Positions 34,007-41,764 of a stretch of 43,425 bases of DNA are shown here, one piece after another; positions within the stretch are counted from its first letter, which is position 1, and every line of letters starts with the position of its first letter. Where the stretch lies: the NCBI GenBank assembly GCA_030431615.1, contig JAUIID010000016.1, positions 1-43,425 of the forward strand, written 5' to 3'. Origin of the DNA: Alphaproteobacteria bacterium. Lineage in GTDB: Bacteria > Pseudomonadota > Alphaproteobacteria > Geminicoccales > Geminicoccaceae. The notes below the pieces were generated by a model. It was not told the DNA's origin. It worked only from the letters and a program-made list of their open reading frames with translations, and ran no database searches. A program made the position numbers and the translations under genes.

Positions 34007-34887
34007 TGCAGGGAAGCAGGGGAGCCAGGATCGCCCGCGACGTCGTCGCCTGGCTCGTGGTGCTGGCCTTCCTCTTTCCGCTCTTCTGGTGGGTGCTCGC
34101 CTCGATCAAGCCCTATACGGCGATCTTCGCCCAGCCGCCGGTCTATGTCGGCTTCGATGCGACGGCCGAGAACTATGCGGTGACCATTGGCGGGCAGTCC
34201 AGGATCACGCTCGAGGGCGGGGTCGGCGGGCAGACGGGCGGGGCGTCGTCCTATTATTCGCTGCCGTCGATCCGGGACAGCCTGATCGTGGCGCTGGGCT
34301 CGACGGCGCTGGCGCTGGTGCTGGCGACGCTGGCCTCGTTCGGGCTCTCGCGCTTCGCCATGCGAGCCAAGGACCATGTCGTTTTCTTTGTGCTGGCGCA
34401 GCGGATGCTGCCGCCGATTGCGGTCGCTATTCCGCTCTTCTTCATCTTCCGCGATCTCGGGCTCCGCGACAGTCATCTGGGGCTGATCCTGGCGCATACG
34501 CTGATCAACCTGCCGCTGGCGGTGCTGCTCTTGAAGAGCTTCTTCGACGACGTGCCGGTGGAGCTCGACGAATCGGCGATGCTGGACGGGGCGACGCGGT
34601 TTCAGGTGTTTCGGATGGTGGTGCTGCCCCTGGTCAAGGGCGGGCTCGCGGCGACGGCGGTGCTCTGCTTCATCTTCTCCTGGACGGAGTTTTTGATCTC
34701 GCTGCTGCTCACCACCGGCATCCGGACGATCCCGGTGAAGATCACGACCTTCGTCACCTCGACGGGCACAGAATGGGGACTGATCACGGCACTCGGCAGT
34801 GCAGCACTGGTGCCGAGCTTCATCTTCATTCTCTTGGTGCAGAAGCATCTCGTGCGCGGCCTCACCCTCGGCTCCCTGAAGAGCTGA
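34006..34887 (+). CDS. ABC transporter permease, MalG-like
   Basis: A 293-residue second permease. It begins at ATG 34006, overlapping the first permease's stop by one base. The contact loop is VELDESAMLDGATRFQVFRM at about 185-204. Between the first two membrane segments is a longer than usual periplasmic part (about residues 45-85) with a Gly-rich stretch. It is the usual inner-membrane partner of a MalF-like permease. No ATPase gene is in this cluster. Confidence 0.9.
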   Translation: MQGSRGARIARDVVAWLVVLAFLFPLFWWVLASIKPYTAIFAQPPVYVGFDATAENYAVTIGGQSRITLEGGVGGQTGGASSYYSLPSIRDSLIVALGSTALALVLATLASFGLSRFAMRAKDHVVFFVLAQRMLPPIAVAIPLFFIFRDLGLRDSHLGLILAHTLINLPLAVLLLKSFFDDVPVELDESAMLDGATRFQVFRMVVLPLVKGGLAATAVLCFIFSWTEFLISLLLTTGIRTIPVKITTFVTSTGTEWGLITALGSAALVPSFIFILLVQKHLVRGLTLGSLKS

Positions 34888-34942
34888 GCGGGCCGGGCGC
34901 GGGAGTAAAGCGAAACGCGGCTCAACCTTAGGGAGGTTTTCC

Positions 34943-36466
34943 ATGAGCTTTCGCGAATACGACAGGAAAACGTTCATCGCCGATACGGCGCGGGCGTTCG
35001 CAGCACGGCGGATCGGCCGGCGGGCCTTCTTCCGGCGGATGGCCATGGCCGGCGTCGGCTTCTCGGGCTTCGCCTCGACGTTCCTGGGCGGTGCCCGGCC
35101 GTTCGGCGGGCTCACCAATCTCGGCACGCCCATGGCGATGGCGCAGACGCCGGACGACGTGACGGCCTGGCTCAAGGATGTGGGCCAGCAATTCGCCGGG
35201 TCGACCGTGCGCTACACCTCGGAGGCGACGCCGCCGACGGTGGTGGCATCCGAGCTCAAGAGCGAGTTCGAGGAGGCGACGGGGATCACGGTCGAGATCG
35301 AGATCGTGCCGCTCGAGCAGGTGCTGGCCAAGGCGACGCTGGACGCGCAGGGGCAGCTCGGCACGTACGACCTCTATTATCTCGACCAGGCCTGGTCGGC
35401 GCTCTTCCAGCCGGATGTCTACAACCCGCGCGAGTACTACGAGGAGAAGCCCGAGCTGGCGATGCCGGGCTATGACTGGGACGATTTCTCGCCGGAGCTG
35501 GTCAAGGCGATCACCACGGCGAACGGGTCGGTGATGGGCGTGCCGTTCGACATTCCGATCTTCATCCTGATGTACCGGAAGGACCTCTACGACAAGCACG
35601 GCCTGGCGGTGCCGGAGACGCTCGAGCAGTTCATGGAGGTGACCAAGGCGCTGCACGAGGCGGAGAGCGGCAACGGCATCTTCGGCACCACGGGCCAGCT
35701 GCGCTCCGGCCATTACAGCCTGAACTGCGACTGGACGGCCTGGCTCTGGGCCAATGGCGGCTCGATCTTCGACGCGAACCGGATGTTCGCCGGGAACGAC
35801 GCGGCCGGGATGAAGGGGCTCGAGTTCATGCTCGAGCTGGTCGACTACATGCCGCCCGACGCCAAGACCTGGACCTGGGACGGCGAGTGGCAGTCGGTGG
35901 CGCAGGGTCTGGCCGGGCACGTCATCTCCTGGGGCGAGTTCTTCCCCGGGCTCGACGGCGGCGACAGCAAGGTGGCGGGGCTCATGGAGGCGGCGATCCC
36001 GCCGAAGGAGACGGCACTCCGCGCACCGGGCGATTGCGGCTTCAACGAGATCCCGCATATCGGCCACCAGGGCGGCTCCTCGATCGCCCTCTCGCGCTAC
36101 TCGAAGAACCCGGACGCGGCTTGGCTCTTCATGCAGTGGGTGACCTCGAAGGACGTGGTGGCGCGCTCGTCGACGGTCGGCGGCGGCGCCTCGCCGGTCC
36201 GGCTCTCGTCCTTCAAGGACCCGCGCGTGCTGGAGGCGGCGAAGCCCGGTGCGGGCACGACGCGGCACTTCCCGGCGATCGAGTGGACGATCAACAACCG
36301 CATGGGCTCCGAGCCCTCGGACCTGCCGTCCTGGGCCGAGATCGCCAACAACGTCATCCCGGTGGAGCTCGGCAAGCTCTTGGTCGGCCAGACCGGCTCG
36401 CCCGAGGAGGCGATGGCGGCGATCCAGAGCCAGACCGACGAGCTGGCGGCGCCGTTCCGGGGCTGA
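34943..36466 (+). CDS. ABC transporter extracellular binding protein, probable Tat export
   Basis: A 507-residue type 1 (sugar-like) binding protein. The long N-terminus has the twin-arginine-like RRIGRRAFFRRMAMAGVGFS and a likely cut after AMAQ at about residue 67. Mature segments include ATGITVEIEIVPLEQVLAKA, YDLYYLDQAWSALF and GVPFDIPIFILMYRKDLYDK. The gene is third in the operon and has a strong AGGGAGG site just upstream. A terminator hairpin follows. Substrate is unknown; the FGGY kinase at the right edge hints at a sugar or polyol, but about 6.6 kb separates the two. Confidence 0.9.
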   Translation: MSFREYDRKTFIADTARAFAARRIGRRAFFRRMAMAGVGFSGFASTFLGGARPFGGLTNLGTPMAMAQTPDDVTAWLKDVGQQFAGSTVRYTSEATPPTVVASELKSEFEEATGITVEIEIVPLEQVLAKATLDAQGQLGTYDLYYLDQAWSALFQPDVYNPREYYEEKPELAMPGYDWDDFSPELVKAITTANGSVMGVPFDIPIFILMYRKDLYDKHGLAVPETLEQFMEVTKALHEAESGNGIFGTTGQLRSGHYSLNCDWTAWLWANGGSIFDANRMFAGNDAAGMKGLEFMLELVDYMPPDAKTWTWDGEWQSVAQGLAGHVISWGEFFPGLDGGDSKVAGLMEAAIPPKETALRAPGDCGFNEIPHIGHQGGSSIALSRYSKNPDAAWLFMQWVTSKDVVARSSTVGGGASPVRLSSFKDPRVLEAAKPGAGTTRHFPAIEWTINNRMGSEPSDLPSWAEIANNVIPVELGKLLVGQTGSPEEAMAAIQSQTDELAAPFRG

Positions 36467-36490
36467 TCGGTCGGATATCTCTGGTTGACG

Positions 36491-36517
36491 GGGGGTCGGC
36501 GCGCGCCGGCCCCCTTT
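36491..36517 (+). terminator. Intrinsic terminator of the ABC importer operon
   Basis: A 10-bp stem, GGGGGTCGGC with GCCGGCCCCC (one T-G pair), around the loop GCGC, followed by TTTCT. It lies 24 bp after the binding-protein stop and also just beyond the convergent marR stop. Confidence 0.8.
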
Positions 36518-36533
36518 CTGCATGGTGCCAGCG

Positions 36534-36983
36534 TCAGATCGGGTCCGCGGTTTCGGCACCCCTTTCGGCCGCGATCACCTTGCGCATCAGGGTCAGGAAC
36601 TGCGCGCGCTCGGCCTCGGACAGGAGGGCCAGCGCCGCCTCGTTCTCGGCCATGGCCGCCCGCAGCGCCGGGGCACGCAGGCCGCGCGCCTTCGCGGTCA
36701 GCCAGATCCGCTGGATGCGGCCGTCCGCCGGATCCTTCTTCCGCACGACCAGGCCGTCGCGCTCCATGCGTGCCAGGGTGTTGGCCATGGTGGCCTGCTC
36801 GATGTCGAGCCGCTCGACCAGCTCCCTCTGCGTCAGCCCCTCCTGCTCCCAAAGCTCGAGCAGGGCGGGAAAGGTGCCGGTCGTCAGGCCGAGCGGCCTG
36901 ATCCGCGCCTGCAGCCCCCGGGCGAAGAGCCGGGCCATGTGGTTGGCCAGATAGCCGGCCGACTGCTCCTTCACGAACGCCAT
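36534..36983 (-). CDS. MarR-family transcription regulator
   Basis: A 149-residue winged-helix regulator. The recognition region is LTQRELVERLDIEQATMANT, then LARMERDGLVVRKKDPADGR, which includes the wing. ATG 36983 is chosen: AGGAA lies 6 nt upstream; GTG 36998 is a possible earlier start. It diverges from the membrane protein gene, and a two-part operator-like sequence lies between them, so it probably represses both and responds to a small ligand. The ligand is unknown. Confidence 0.92.
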   Translation of the reverse strand: MAFVKEQSAGYLANHMARLFARGLQARIRPLGLTTGTFPALLELWEQEGLTQRELVERLDIEQATMANTLARMERDGLVVRKKDPADGRIQRIWLTAKARGLRAPALRAAMAENEAALALLSEAERAQFLTLMRKVIAAERGAETADPI

Positions 36984-37002
36984 GCCTCGTTCCTGCACTT
37001 GA

Positions 37003-37036
37003 ATAGCAAGCTATGCAATGATACATAGCTTGCTAT
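37003..37036. promoter_or_regulatory. Probable MarR operator (paired palindromes)
   Basis: ATAGCAAGCTATG and CATAGCTTGCTAT form a perfect 13-bp inverted repeat with an 8-bp gap. Each arm also contains its own palindrome, ATAGC-AA-GCTAT and ATAGC-TT-GCTAT, with starts 22 bp apart, about two helical turns. It lies 20 bp before the marR start and 39 bp before the membrane protein start, where it could block both promoters. Confidence 0.85.
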
Positions 37037-37074
37037 GTTATGACGTGTACAGCATGCGGAAGGAGGAACGTCCG

Positions 37075-37545
37075 ATGATGAAGCACATCCACCCGCTCGC
37101 CGGCGGCACGGCGCTGCTGATCATCCTCGTGTTCTGGCTCACGACCGCCCTCGTCGAGCTCTTCGGCGACGCGGCGACCATCACCCTGGTCAAGACGGCG
37201 ATTCCCTGGGGCTTTCTCGTCCTGATCCCGGCGCTGGCACTGACCGGCCTCTCGGGGATGCGCCGGGCGCAGGGACGGGACGTCCCGGCCCTACGTGCCA
37301 AGCGGCGGCGCATGCCGCTCGTCGCCGCCAACGGCATCCTGATCCTCGTCCCGGCGGCACTCTACCTCGCCATGAAGGCCGGCGCCGGCGAGTTCGATAC
37401 GGGCTTCGGCGTCGTCCAGACGGTCGAGCTGGTGGCCGGCGCCGTCAATATCGTGCTCCTCGGCCTGAACATGCGCGACGGGCTGCGCCTGACGGGCAGG
37501 CTGCAACGGCGTCCCGGGACCGCGCGCCGCGAGGCTTTGCCATGA
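37075..37545 (+). CDS. Four-helix membrane protein, MarR-linked
   Basis: A 156-residue protein with four likely membrane segments (about 9-28, 38-56, 77-97 and 108-126) and a basic loop and C-terminus. ATG 37075 is chosen (37078 is equivalent), with AGGAGG about 8 nt upstream; upstream in-frame ATGs lack a site. No family is recognised. The operator and divergent MarR gene suggest induction by a compound that it may help export or resist (inference). Confidence 0.8.
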   Translation: MMKHIHPLAGGTALLIILVFWLTTALVELFGDAATITLVKTAIPWGFLVLIPALALTGLSGMRRAQGRDVPALRAKRRRMPLVAANGILILVPAALYLAMKAGAGEFDTGFGVVQTVELVAGAVNIVLLGLNMRDGLRLTGRLQRRPGTARREALP

Positions 37546-37572
37546 CACGCATGTCCCACGGCTGAGGTGCCT

Positions 37573-38301
37573 TCAGCGTTGTGCCATGCCGGCCTGGGCG
37601 GTGGGCTGGCCGGCCTGCTGCCAGGCCTCGATGCCGCCGCGATACCAGAGCACGTTGCGGTAGCCGAGATTGATGGCGCGAAGGGCGGCGTTGTAGGACA
37701 TCCAGCATTCCGGGTTGAGGCAGTAGAAGACGAGCGGGGCCTCCAGGTTGCCTTGTGTGACCTGCCGCAGGTAGTCGCCGAAATCCCGCTGCACCTGGTC
37801 GTCGAAGCTGCCCGGCTGGTGCGCCGGGACGGCGGGGATGGCGCCGGGGAGCGACTGCGGGCCGCCCAGGATGTCGAAGACCAGCGTCGGCATGTCCTGG
37901 CGCCGCAGCAGCTCGACGAGGCCGGCGGTGGTGATCACCTGGCCGCCGGGGATGCTGGCCGGGGTCGGGCCGTGCATGGCGCCCTGGTGGAGCTGGCTGG
38001 TCGGCGGCACGCCGAAATCGCGGCGCTCCGGGTCGATGGCGGCCTGCTGCTGGCCGAAGCCTTGCTGCTGGCCGGCCCCTTGCTGTTGTCCGAATCCCTG
38101 TTGTTGACCGAACCCTTGCTGCTGGCCGGTGCCCGGCTGCTGGCCCCAGCCTTGCTGTTGAGCCGGGCCTTGCTGCTGCGGCTGGGCGGCGGGGCCGGGC
38201 AGCGTGGTCTGGAGCTGGGGGAAGGCGTCCTGGGCGCCGGCCGCCAACGGCGCTGCGAGAACGAGGGCCAGCGGCAGGGTCCGAAGGCTCGGGCGTCTCA
38301 T
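37573..38301 (-). CDS. Exported rhodanese-like protein with Gln/Gly repeats
   Basis: A 242-residue protein. A Sec signal (LPLALVLAAPLAAGAQ) is followed at about residues 38-86 by a low-complexity tract of QQQGFGQ-type repeats, then a rhodanese-like domain ending VFYCLNPECWMSYNAALRAI, then GYRNVLWYRGGIEAWQQ. The CxxxxCW motif resembles the CXXCW group linked to PQQ-dependent catabolism. The gene overlaps the upstream one by 4 bp (ATGA). A periplasmic sulfur or redox role is inference. Confidence 0.8.
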   Translation of the reverse strand: MRRPSLRTLPLALVLAAPLAAGAQDAFPQLQTTLPGPAAQPQQQGPAQQQGWGQQPGTGQQQGFGQQQGFGQQQGAGQQQGFGQQQAAIDPERRDFGVPPTSQLHQGAMHGPTPASIPGGQVITTAGLVELLRRQDMPTLVFDILGGPQSLPGAIPAVPAHQPGSFDDQVQRDFGDYLRQVTQGNLEAPLVFYCLNPECWMSYNAALRAINLGYRNVLWYRGGIEAWQQAGQPTAQAGMAQR

Positions 38302-39383
38302 GGCAGGCGCTCCATCTCGGTGCCGTTGACGCCGAGGTCGCGCCAAGGCTCGAAGTTCAGATCGTTGGAGAGGAGGTAGTCGCCGCCGTCGAGGCGCCAG
38401 GCGCGGTCGTAGTGGCTCGGCAGCTCGACCTGGCCCTCGAGCGGGTCGTTGTAGACCTCGACCTCGCGGATGACGCGGGAGAAGCGGTCGTGGCCCTCGT
38501 CGATGATCCGCTGTCGGCTCTCGTAGCCCTGGTGGATGATGTCGAGCATCTCCTCGCCGTGCTGCCTCGTCGCGGCGGCACGGTCCGCAGCACCCTTGGC
38601 CTGGATGCGCCCCATCGTCTGGTAGTGGGCGGCCATGCGGCGGTCGTACTCGGGATCGCTGCGGATCGAGCTGCGCAGCGATTCCGCCATGGTGAAGTCG
38701 AGCCGGCCGTCGGGGGCGCGGAAGGCGAAGGCGGGCATGGCGAAGACCGCGAGTGTCTCCATGGTGCCGCCCGTGGCGACGTTCTGCATGATCGAGTGGG
38801 TGAAGACGACGGTGGCCTGGATGACCTCGCGGCGGGGCGTGCCGTCATAGGTGTAGCCGAGCAGCACCTCGCCGGCCTCCGCCCACTGGCGGAGCTCGCC
38901 CATCGCCATGGGCGTACGCTGCTCGGCAACGCCGGCGGCCTGGGCGAGGTCCGGCCGGTCGCGGTAGTCGAGGAGGCGGGCACCCGGGCGGCGCTCCTGC
39001 GCGAGCTGTTCCAGGTACTGGCGGGCGGAGGTGGCGTTGCGCTTCGGGCAGGGGTCCTGCGTCTGGAACTCGGGCGGCAGGTTGTTCATCTGCCAGGTGG
39101 CGTTGGGCATCAGCTCGACGCCGTAGAGCCCGTCCGGCGACCAGGCGGCCCACTCGAAGATGCCGCTCTGGCCGCATGGGCTCGCCGGGTTCCACATGAC
39201 GCCGCCCTGGGCCTGCCAGTCGTGCGGGACGAGCATGTGGGCCGCGGGCACCGGCCGCTCGAAGCCGTTATGGTCGATGATCTCGACTTCGCGCACCCGG
39301 AGCGCATCACCGCCCTGCGCCAGGGCGGTGGCGGCATGCCCGAGCAGAGCCGCGGCAAGTCCCGCAATAACCAATGGTTGCAT
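38298..39383 (-). CDS. Exported protein of unknown function
   Basis: A 361-residue protein with a Sec signal (MQPLVIAGLAAALLGHAATA). ATG 39383 was chosen because the signal begins there. The mature part has HMLVPHDWQAQGGVMWNP and two possible disulfide Cys (SPCGQS and DPCPKR), a helical centre around GYESRQRIIDEGHDRFSRVI, and ends VELPSHYDRAWRLDGGDYLL. No family is recognised. The rhodanese-like gene overlaps its 3' end, implying coupled translation and a joint periplasmic role. Confidence 0.75.
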   Translation of the reverse strand: MQPLVIAGLAAALLGHAATALAQGGDALRVREVEIIDHNGFERPVPAAHMLVPHDWQAQGGVMWNPASPCGQSGIFEWAAWSPDGLYGVELMPNATWQMNNLPPEFQTQDPCPKRNATSARQYLEQLAQERRPGARLLDYRDRPDLAQAAGVAEQRTPMAMGELRQWAEAGEVLLGYTYDGTPRREVIQATVVFTHSIMQNVATGGTMETLAVFAMPAFAFRAPDGRLDFTMAESLRSSIRSDPEYDRRMAAHYQTMGRIQAKGAADRAAATRQHGEEMLDIIHQGYESRQRIIDEGHDRFSRVIREVEVYNDPLEGQVELPSHYDRAWRLDGGDYLLSNDLNFEPWRDLGVNGTEMERLP

Positions 39384-39443
39384 GGTGCAGCTCCGGATTT
39401 CCGGCCCGAAGTCGATCAACAGGTGATCTTAACCGCATCACCC

Positions 39444-39462
39444 AGGTGCGACAATTGCACCT
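39444..39462. promoter_or_regulatory. 19-bp inverted repeat upstream of the exported-protein pair
   Basis: AGGTGCGACAATTGCACCT has 6-bp arms and a 7-bp core, in the promoter region about 60 bp before the start at 39383. It shares the 6-7-6 layout of the array dyads but not their arm sequence. A regulator site is plausible. Confidence 0.45.
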
Positions 39463-39505
39463 CGCCCCGAAGGCATACGCGGGGAGCAGCAATCGATCGG
39501 ACGGA

Positions 39506-41764
39506 CTACTCGCGAGGCAGGAAGTGGTCCCCCACCTGGATGCCCTCCTCGGTCTCCTCGACCTCGATCGTCTCGGGCGGCGTGGCGGGGTCCGGCGGGG
39601 GGACGTTGAGCGGTCCCGGGAGGAGCATGTGCGCCCCGCCCTTGTCGAAGCCGGCATAGCTGGCGAACAGGCCGCCCGGACGGAAGAGGACGAGGGCTTC
39701 GGCGAGGCGTTCGCGGAGGGTGTCGAAGGGGGTGATCAGGGTTTCCGGGATCAGGCGGCGGGCACGGTGCAGGCGCTCTGCCTGGCTCGCGGCGTAGCTC
39801 AGCGCCTCGGCGGTGAAGGGCAGGCCGCGCTCGTTGAGGCGGACGAGCGTTTTCGTGGCCCTGGCGATGGCTTTCTCGCGGTCCTTTTCCTGGCGCAGGA
39901 TCTGCTCGGCGCTGAGGACGGCGCCGTCGGGGAGCATGGGGAACCAGTTGTAGAGGTTCCTGAGCCAGTGCCGGATCAGGTCGAGGCGCCCGGCGCGCAG
40001 GAGCACGAGCCCGGCGACAGTCGCTGCAAGCGGTGACTTGGTCTTTTTCCGGACCAGTTCCCGCAACTGCCCGGCCTCGAACTCGTCGACCGCCGTTTCG
40101 GCGTCGGCGGTGGCGTAGGTGCGCCAGAGGCGGGCCGCCTCGCCGACCTGTCCCTCGGTCGAAGGAGCGATCCAGGCATCGAGGCGCCTGAGGCGGCGGC
40201 TGTAGAGGTTCGGGCCGTCGAGCCGCTCGATCTCGGCCTCGAACCTGTAGGTCAGCGGCCCGGAGGGGTCGGTCGGCAGGACGACGCCGTGCCGTTCCTC
40301 GCCTGCCATGCTGCCGCCAGCCTCGACCCAGTAGCCGAGCGGATCGGGCACATCGATCCGGACGTCCAGCCGGTAGACCCGGGCGGTGTCGTCATAGGCG
40401 ACGCTCAGGAGCTCGATGTCGTCGGCGCCGACCGGGCGCAGGCCGCTCAGCGCGGTGACGCGGGTGTCGTTCTGCCAGAGGTCGGTGACCCGCTCGCTGC
40501 CGAAGAGCTCGTGGCCGAGGTCGAAGTCGCGCGCCCAGAGGCCGCGCATCTGGCCGGGGTCGAGCTCCGTGCGGTGGACGAGCACATCGGCGCGCATGCG
40601 GCGCGCCTCGAAGCCGCGAGTGGCGGCGGTACGGGCCGGCGGGGCCATGCCGGCGGGACCGAAGCCGCCCGGGCCACCGCCCATCGGACGGCCTCCTCCA
40701 CCTTCGCCCGGACCCGGCAGGCGGACGATCGGCGGGGGCGACACCGGCCCGGGGCGGAGGGCCGCCACGGCTTCTGGGTCGAGCTCGGTGATCGTGGTCT
40801 CCTCGGCGCGCGGGCCGTCCAGCATCACCGACTGCAGCGCCAGTGACTGGTGCTGCTTCATCAGCTCGAGGACCCGCCCGCGGGTGAAGCCGTGCAGCTT
40901 GGTCAGGACCACGGCGAGCCGGTCGTCCATGGGCAGGAGCTCGATGTCGGGCCGGCCGGCGAGGCCCTCGAGCACGGCCTGGCCGAAGAGCGAGACGCCC
41001 TGGTTGGGGTCGGTCGGCTGCCAGGCCTGGAGGGAATTGTTGGTGGCGAAGAAGAGGGCACCGGTGCGCAGTCCGGCGAAGGCCAGGGCGGCCTCGTCCT
41101 CGGAGAGGATGCGCTGGCCCTCGGGGCGCTTGGCCCGAAGCTTCGGCAGGTCGTTGCGGCAGGCGTCGAGGAAGTAGAAGCGGTCGGGGATCTCGAGCGA
41201 TTCCAGGCCGTAGAGCAGGTTGCTCGTGCCGATCGCCTCGTCCCAGCTCGGCTCGTCGCCGCCGAGATAGCTCGATGGCAGGAGGAGGTGCTTACCGTGG
41301 TGGACCTGCAGCCCGTGGCCGCTGAAGAAGAAGAAGGCGCGACTGTCGTGCTGGGCTGGCTTGGGCAGGGCGCGGATGGCGCTCCGCCAGGCCTTGAGCG
41401 CCGTGGCGCAATTGGCGAGCGTCGGCTCCAGGGCATGGTCGTCGACGGCCGGCTCGTGCGCCCGCTCGGCGTCGGTCGGCGAGAGCAGGAGCCAGCACCT
41501 GGCGATAGGCGCCTTCACATAGCGGTAGTCGGTGGCGAGCCAGTCGAAGAAGCGCTTGGCGGTCAGGGCCGAGACGAAGAGCTGGCGGAGCGTGCGGGTT
41601 TCGGCGATCCACTCCTGGCCGTGGTCCGGGGCCGGCTCGGTGCCGCCGTCGAGATGGGGATAGGCGCTGACGCCGATGATCACGGCGAAGCTGCCCGGCA
41701 TGCCCTCCTGCCAGGCGGGATTGACCCAGAGCCCGGGTGTCGCCGGGTCCGGCTGGAGGTTCAA
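39506..41764 (-). CDS. Caspase-like (peptidase C14) protein
   Basis: A 752-residue protein. The N-terminal 330 residues look like a caspase-family peptidase: SFAVIIGVSAYPHL at about 25-38, the catalytic His in FFFFSGHGLQ (His150) and the catalytic Cys in YFLDACRNDL (Cys202). A Pro/Gly-rich linker near 385-430 leads to beta-rich and then helical parts. The start is TTG 41764, overlapping the hydrolase stop, with GGAAG 5 nt upstream. No signal peptide is seen, so it probably acts in the cytosol. It ends in an acidic tail (EVEETEEGIQ). Coupling to a hydrolase suggests a two-part effector or signalling unit (inference). Confidence 0.82.
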   Translation of the reverse strand: MNLQPDPATPGLWVNPAWQEGMPGSFAVIIGVSAYPHLDGGTEPAPDHGQEWIAETRTLRQLFVSALTAKRFFDWLATDYRYVKAPIARCWLLLSPTDAERAHEPAVDDHALEPTLANCATALKAWRSAIRALPKPAQHDSRAFFFFSGHGLQVHHGKHLLLPSSYLGGDEPSWDEAIGTSNLLYGLESLEIPDRFYFLDACRNDLPKLRAKRPEGQRILSEDEAALAFAGLRTGALFFATNNSLQAWQPTDPNQGVSLFGQAVLEGLAGRPDIELLPMDDRLAVVLTKLHGFTRGRVLELMKQHQSLALQSVMLDGPRAEETTITELDPEAVAALRPGPVSPPPIVRLPGPGEGGGGRPMGGGPGGFGPAGMAPPARTAATRGFEARRMRADVLVHRTELDPGQMRGLWARDFDLGHELFGSERVTDLWQNDTRVTALSGLRPVGADDIELLSVAYDDTARVYRLDVRIDVPDPLGYWVEAGGSMAGEERHGVVLPTDPSGPLTYRFEAEIERLDGPNLYSRRLRRLDAWIAPSTEGQVGEAARLWRTYATADAETAVDEFEAGQLRELVRKKTKSPLAATVAGLVLLRAGRLDLIRHWLRNLYNWFPMLPDGAVLSAEQILRQEKDREKAIARATKTLVRLNERGLPFTAEALSYAASQAERLHRARRLIPETLITPFDTLRERLAEALVLFRPGGLFASYAGFDKGGAHMLLPGPLNVPPPDPATPPETIEVEETEEGIQVGDHFLPRE

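Noticed and set aside
33919-35175. A 418-residue gene on the minus strand
   Set aside because: It lies antisense to the permease and binding-protein genes, which have clear family matches; it is a GC-driven shadow.
37018-37074. Longer start for the MarR-linked membrane protein
   Set aside because: The in-frame ATG at 37018 lies inside the operator region and lacks a ribosome binding site, whereas 37075 has AGGAGG.
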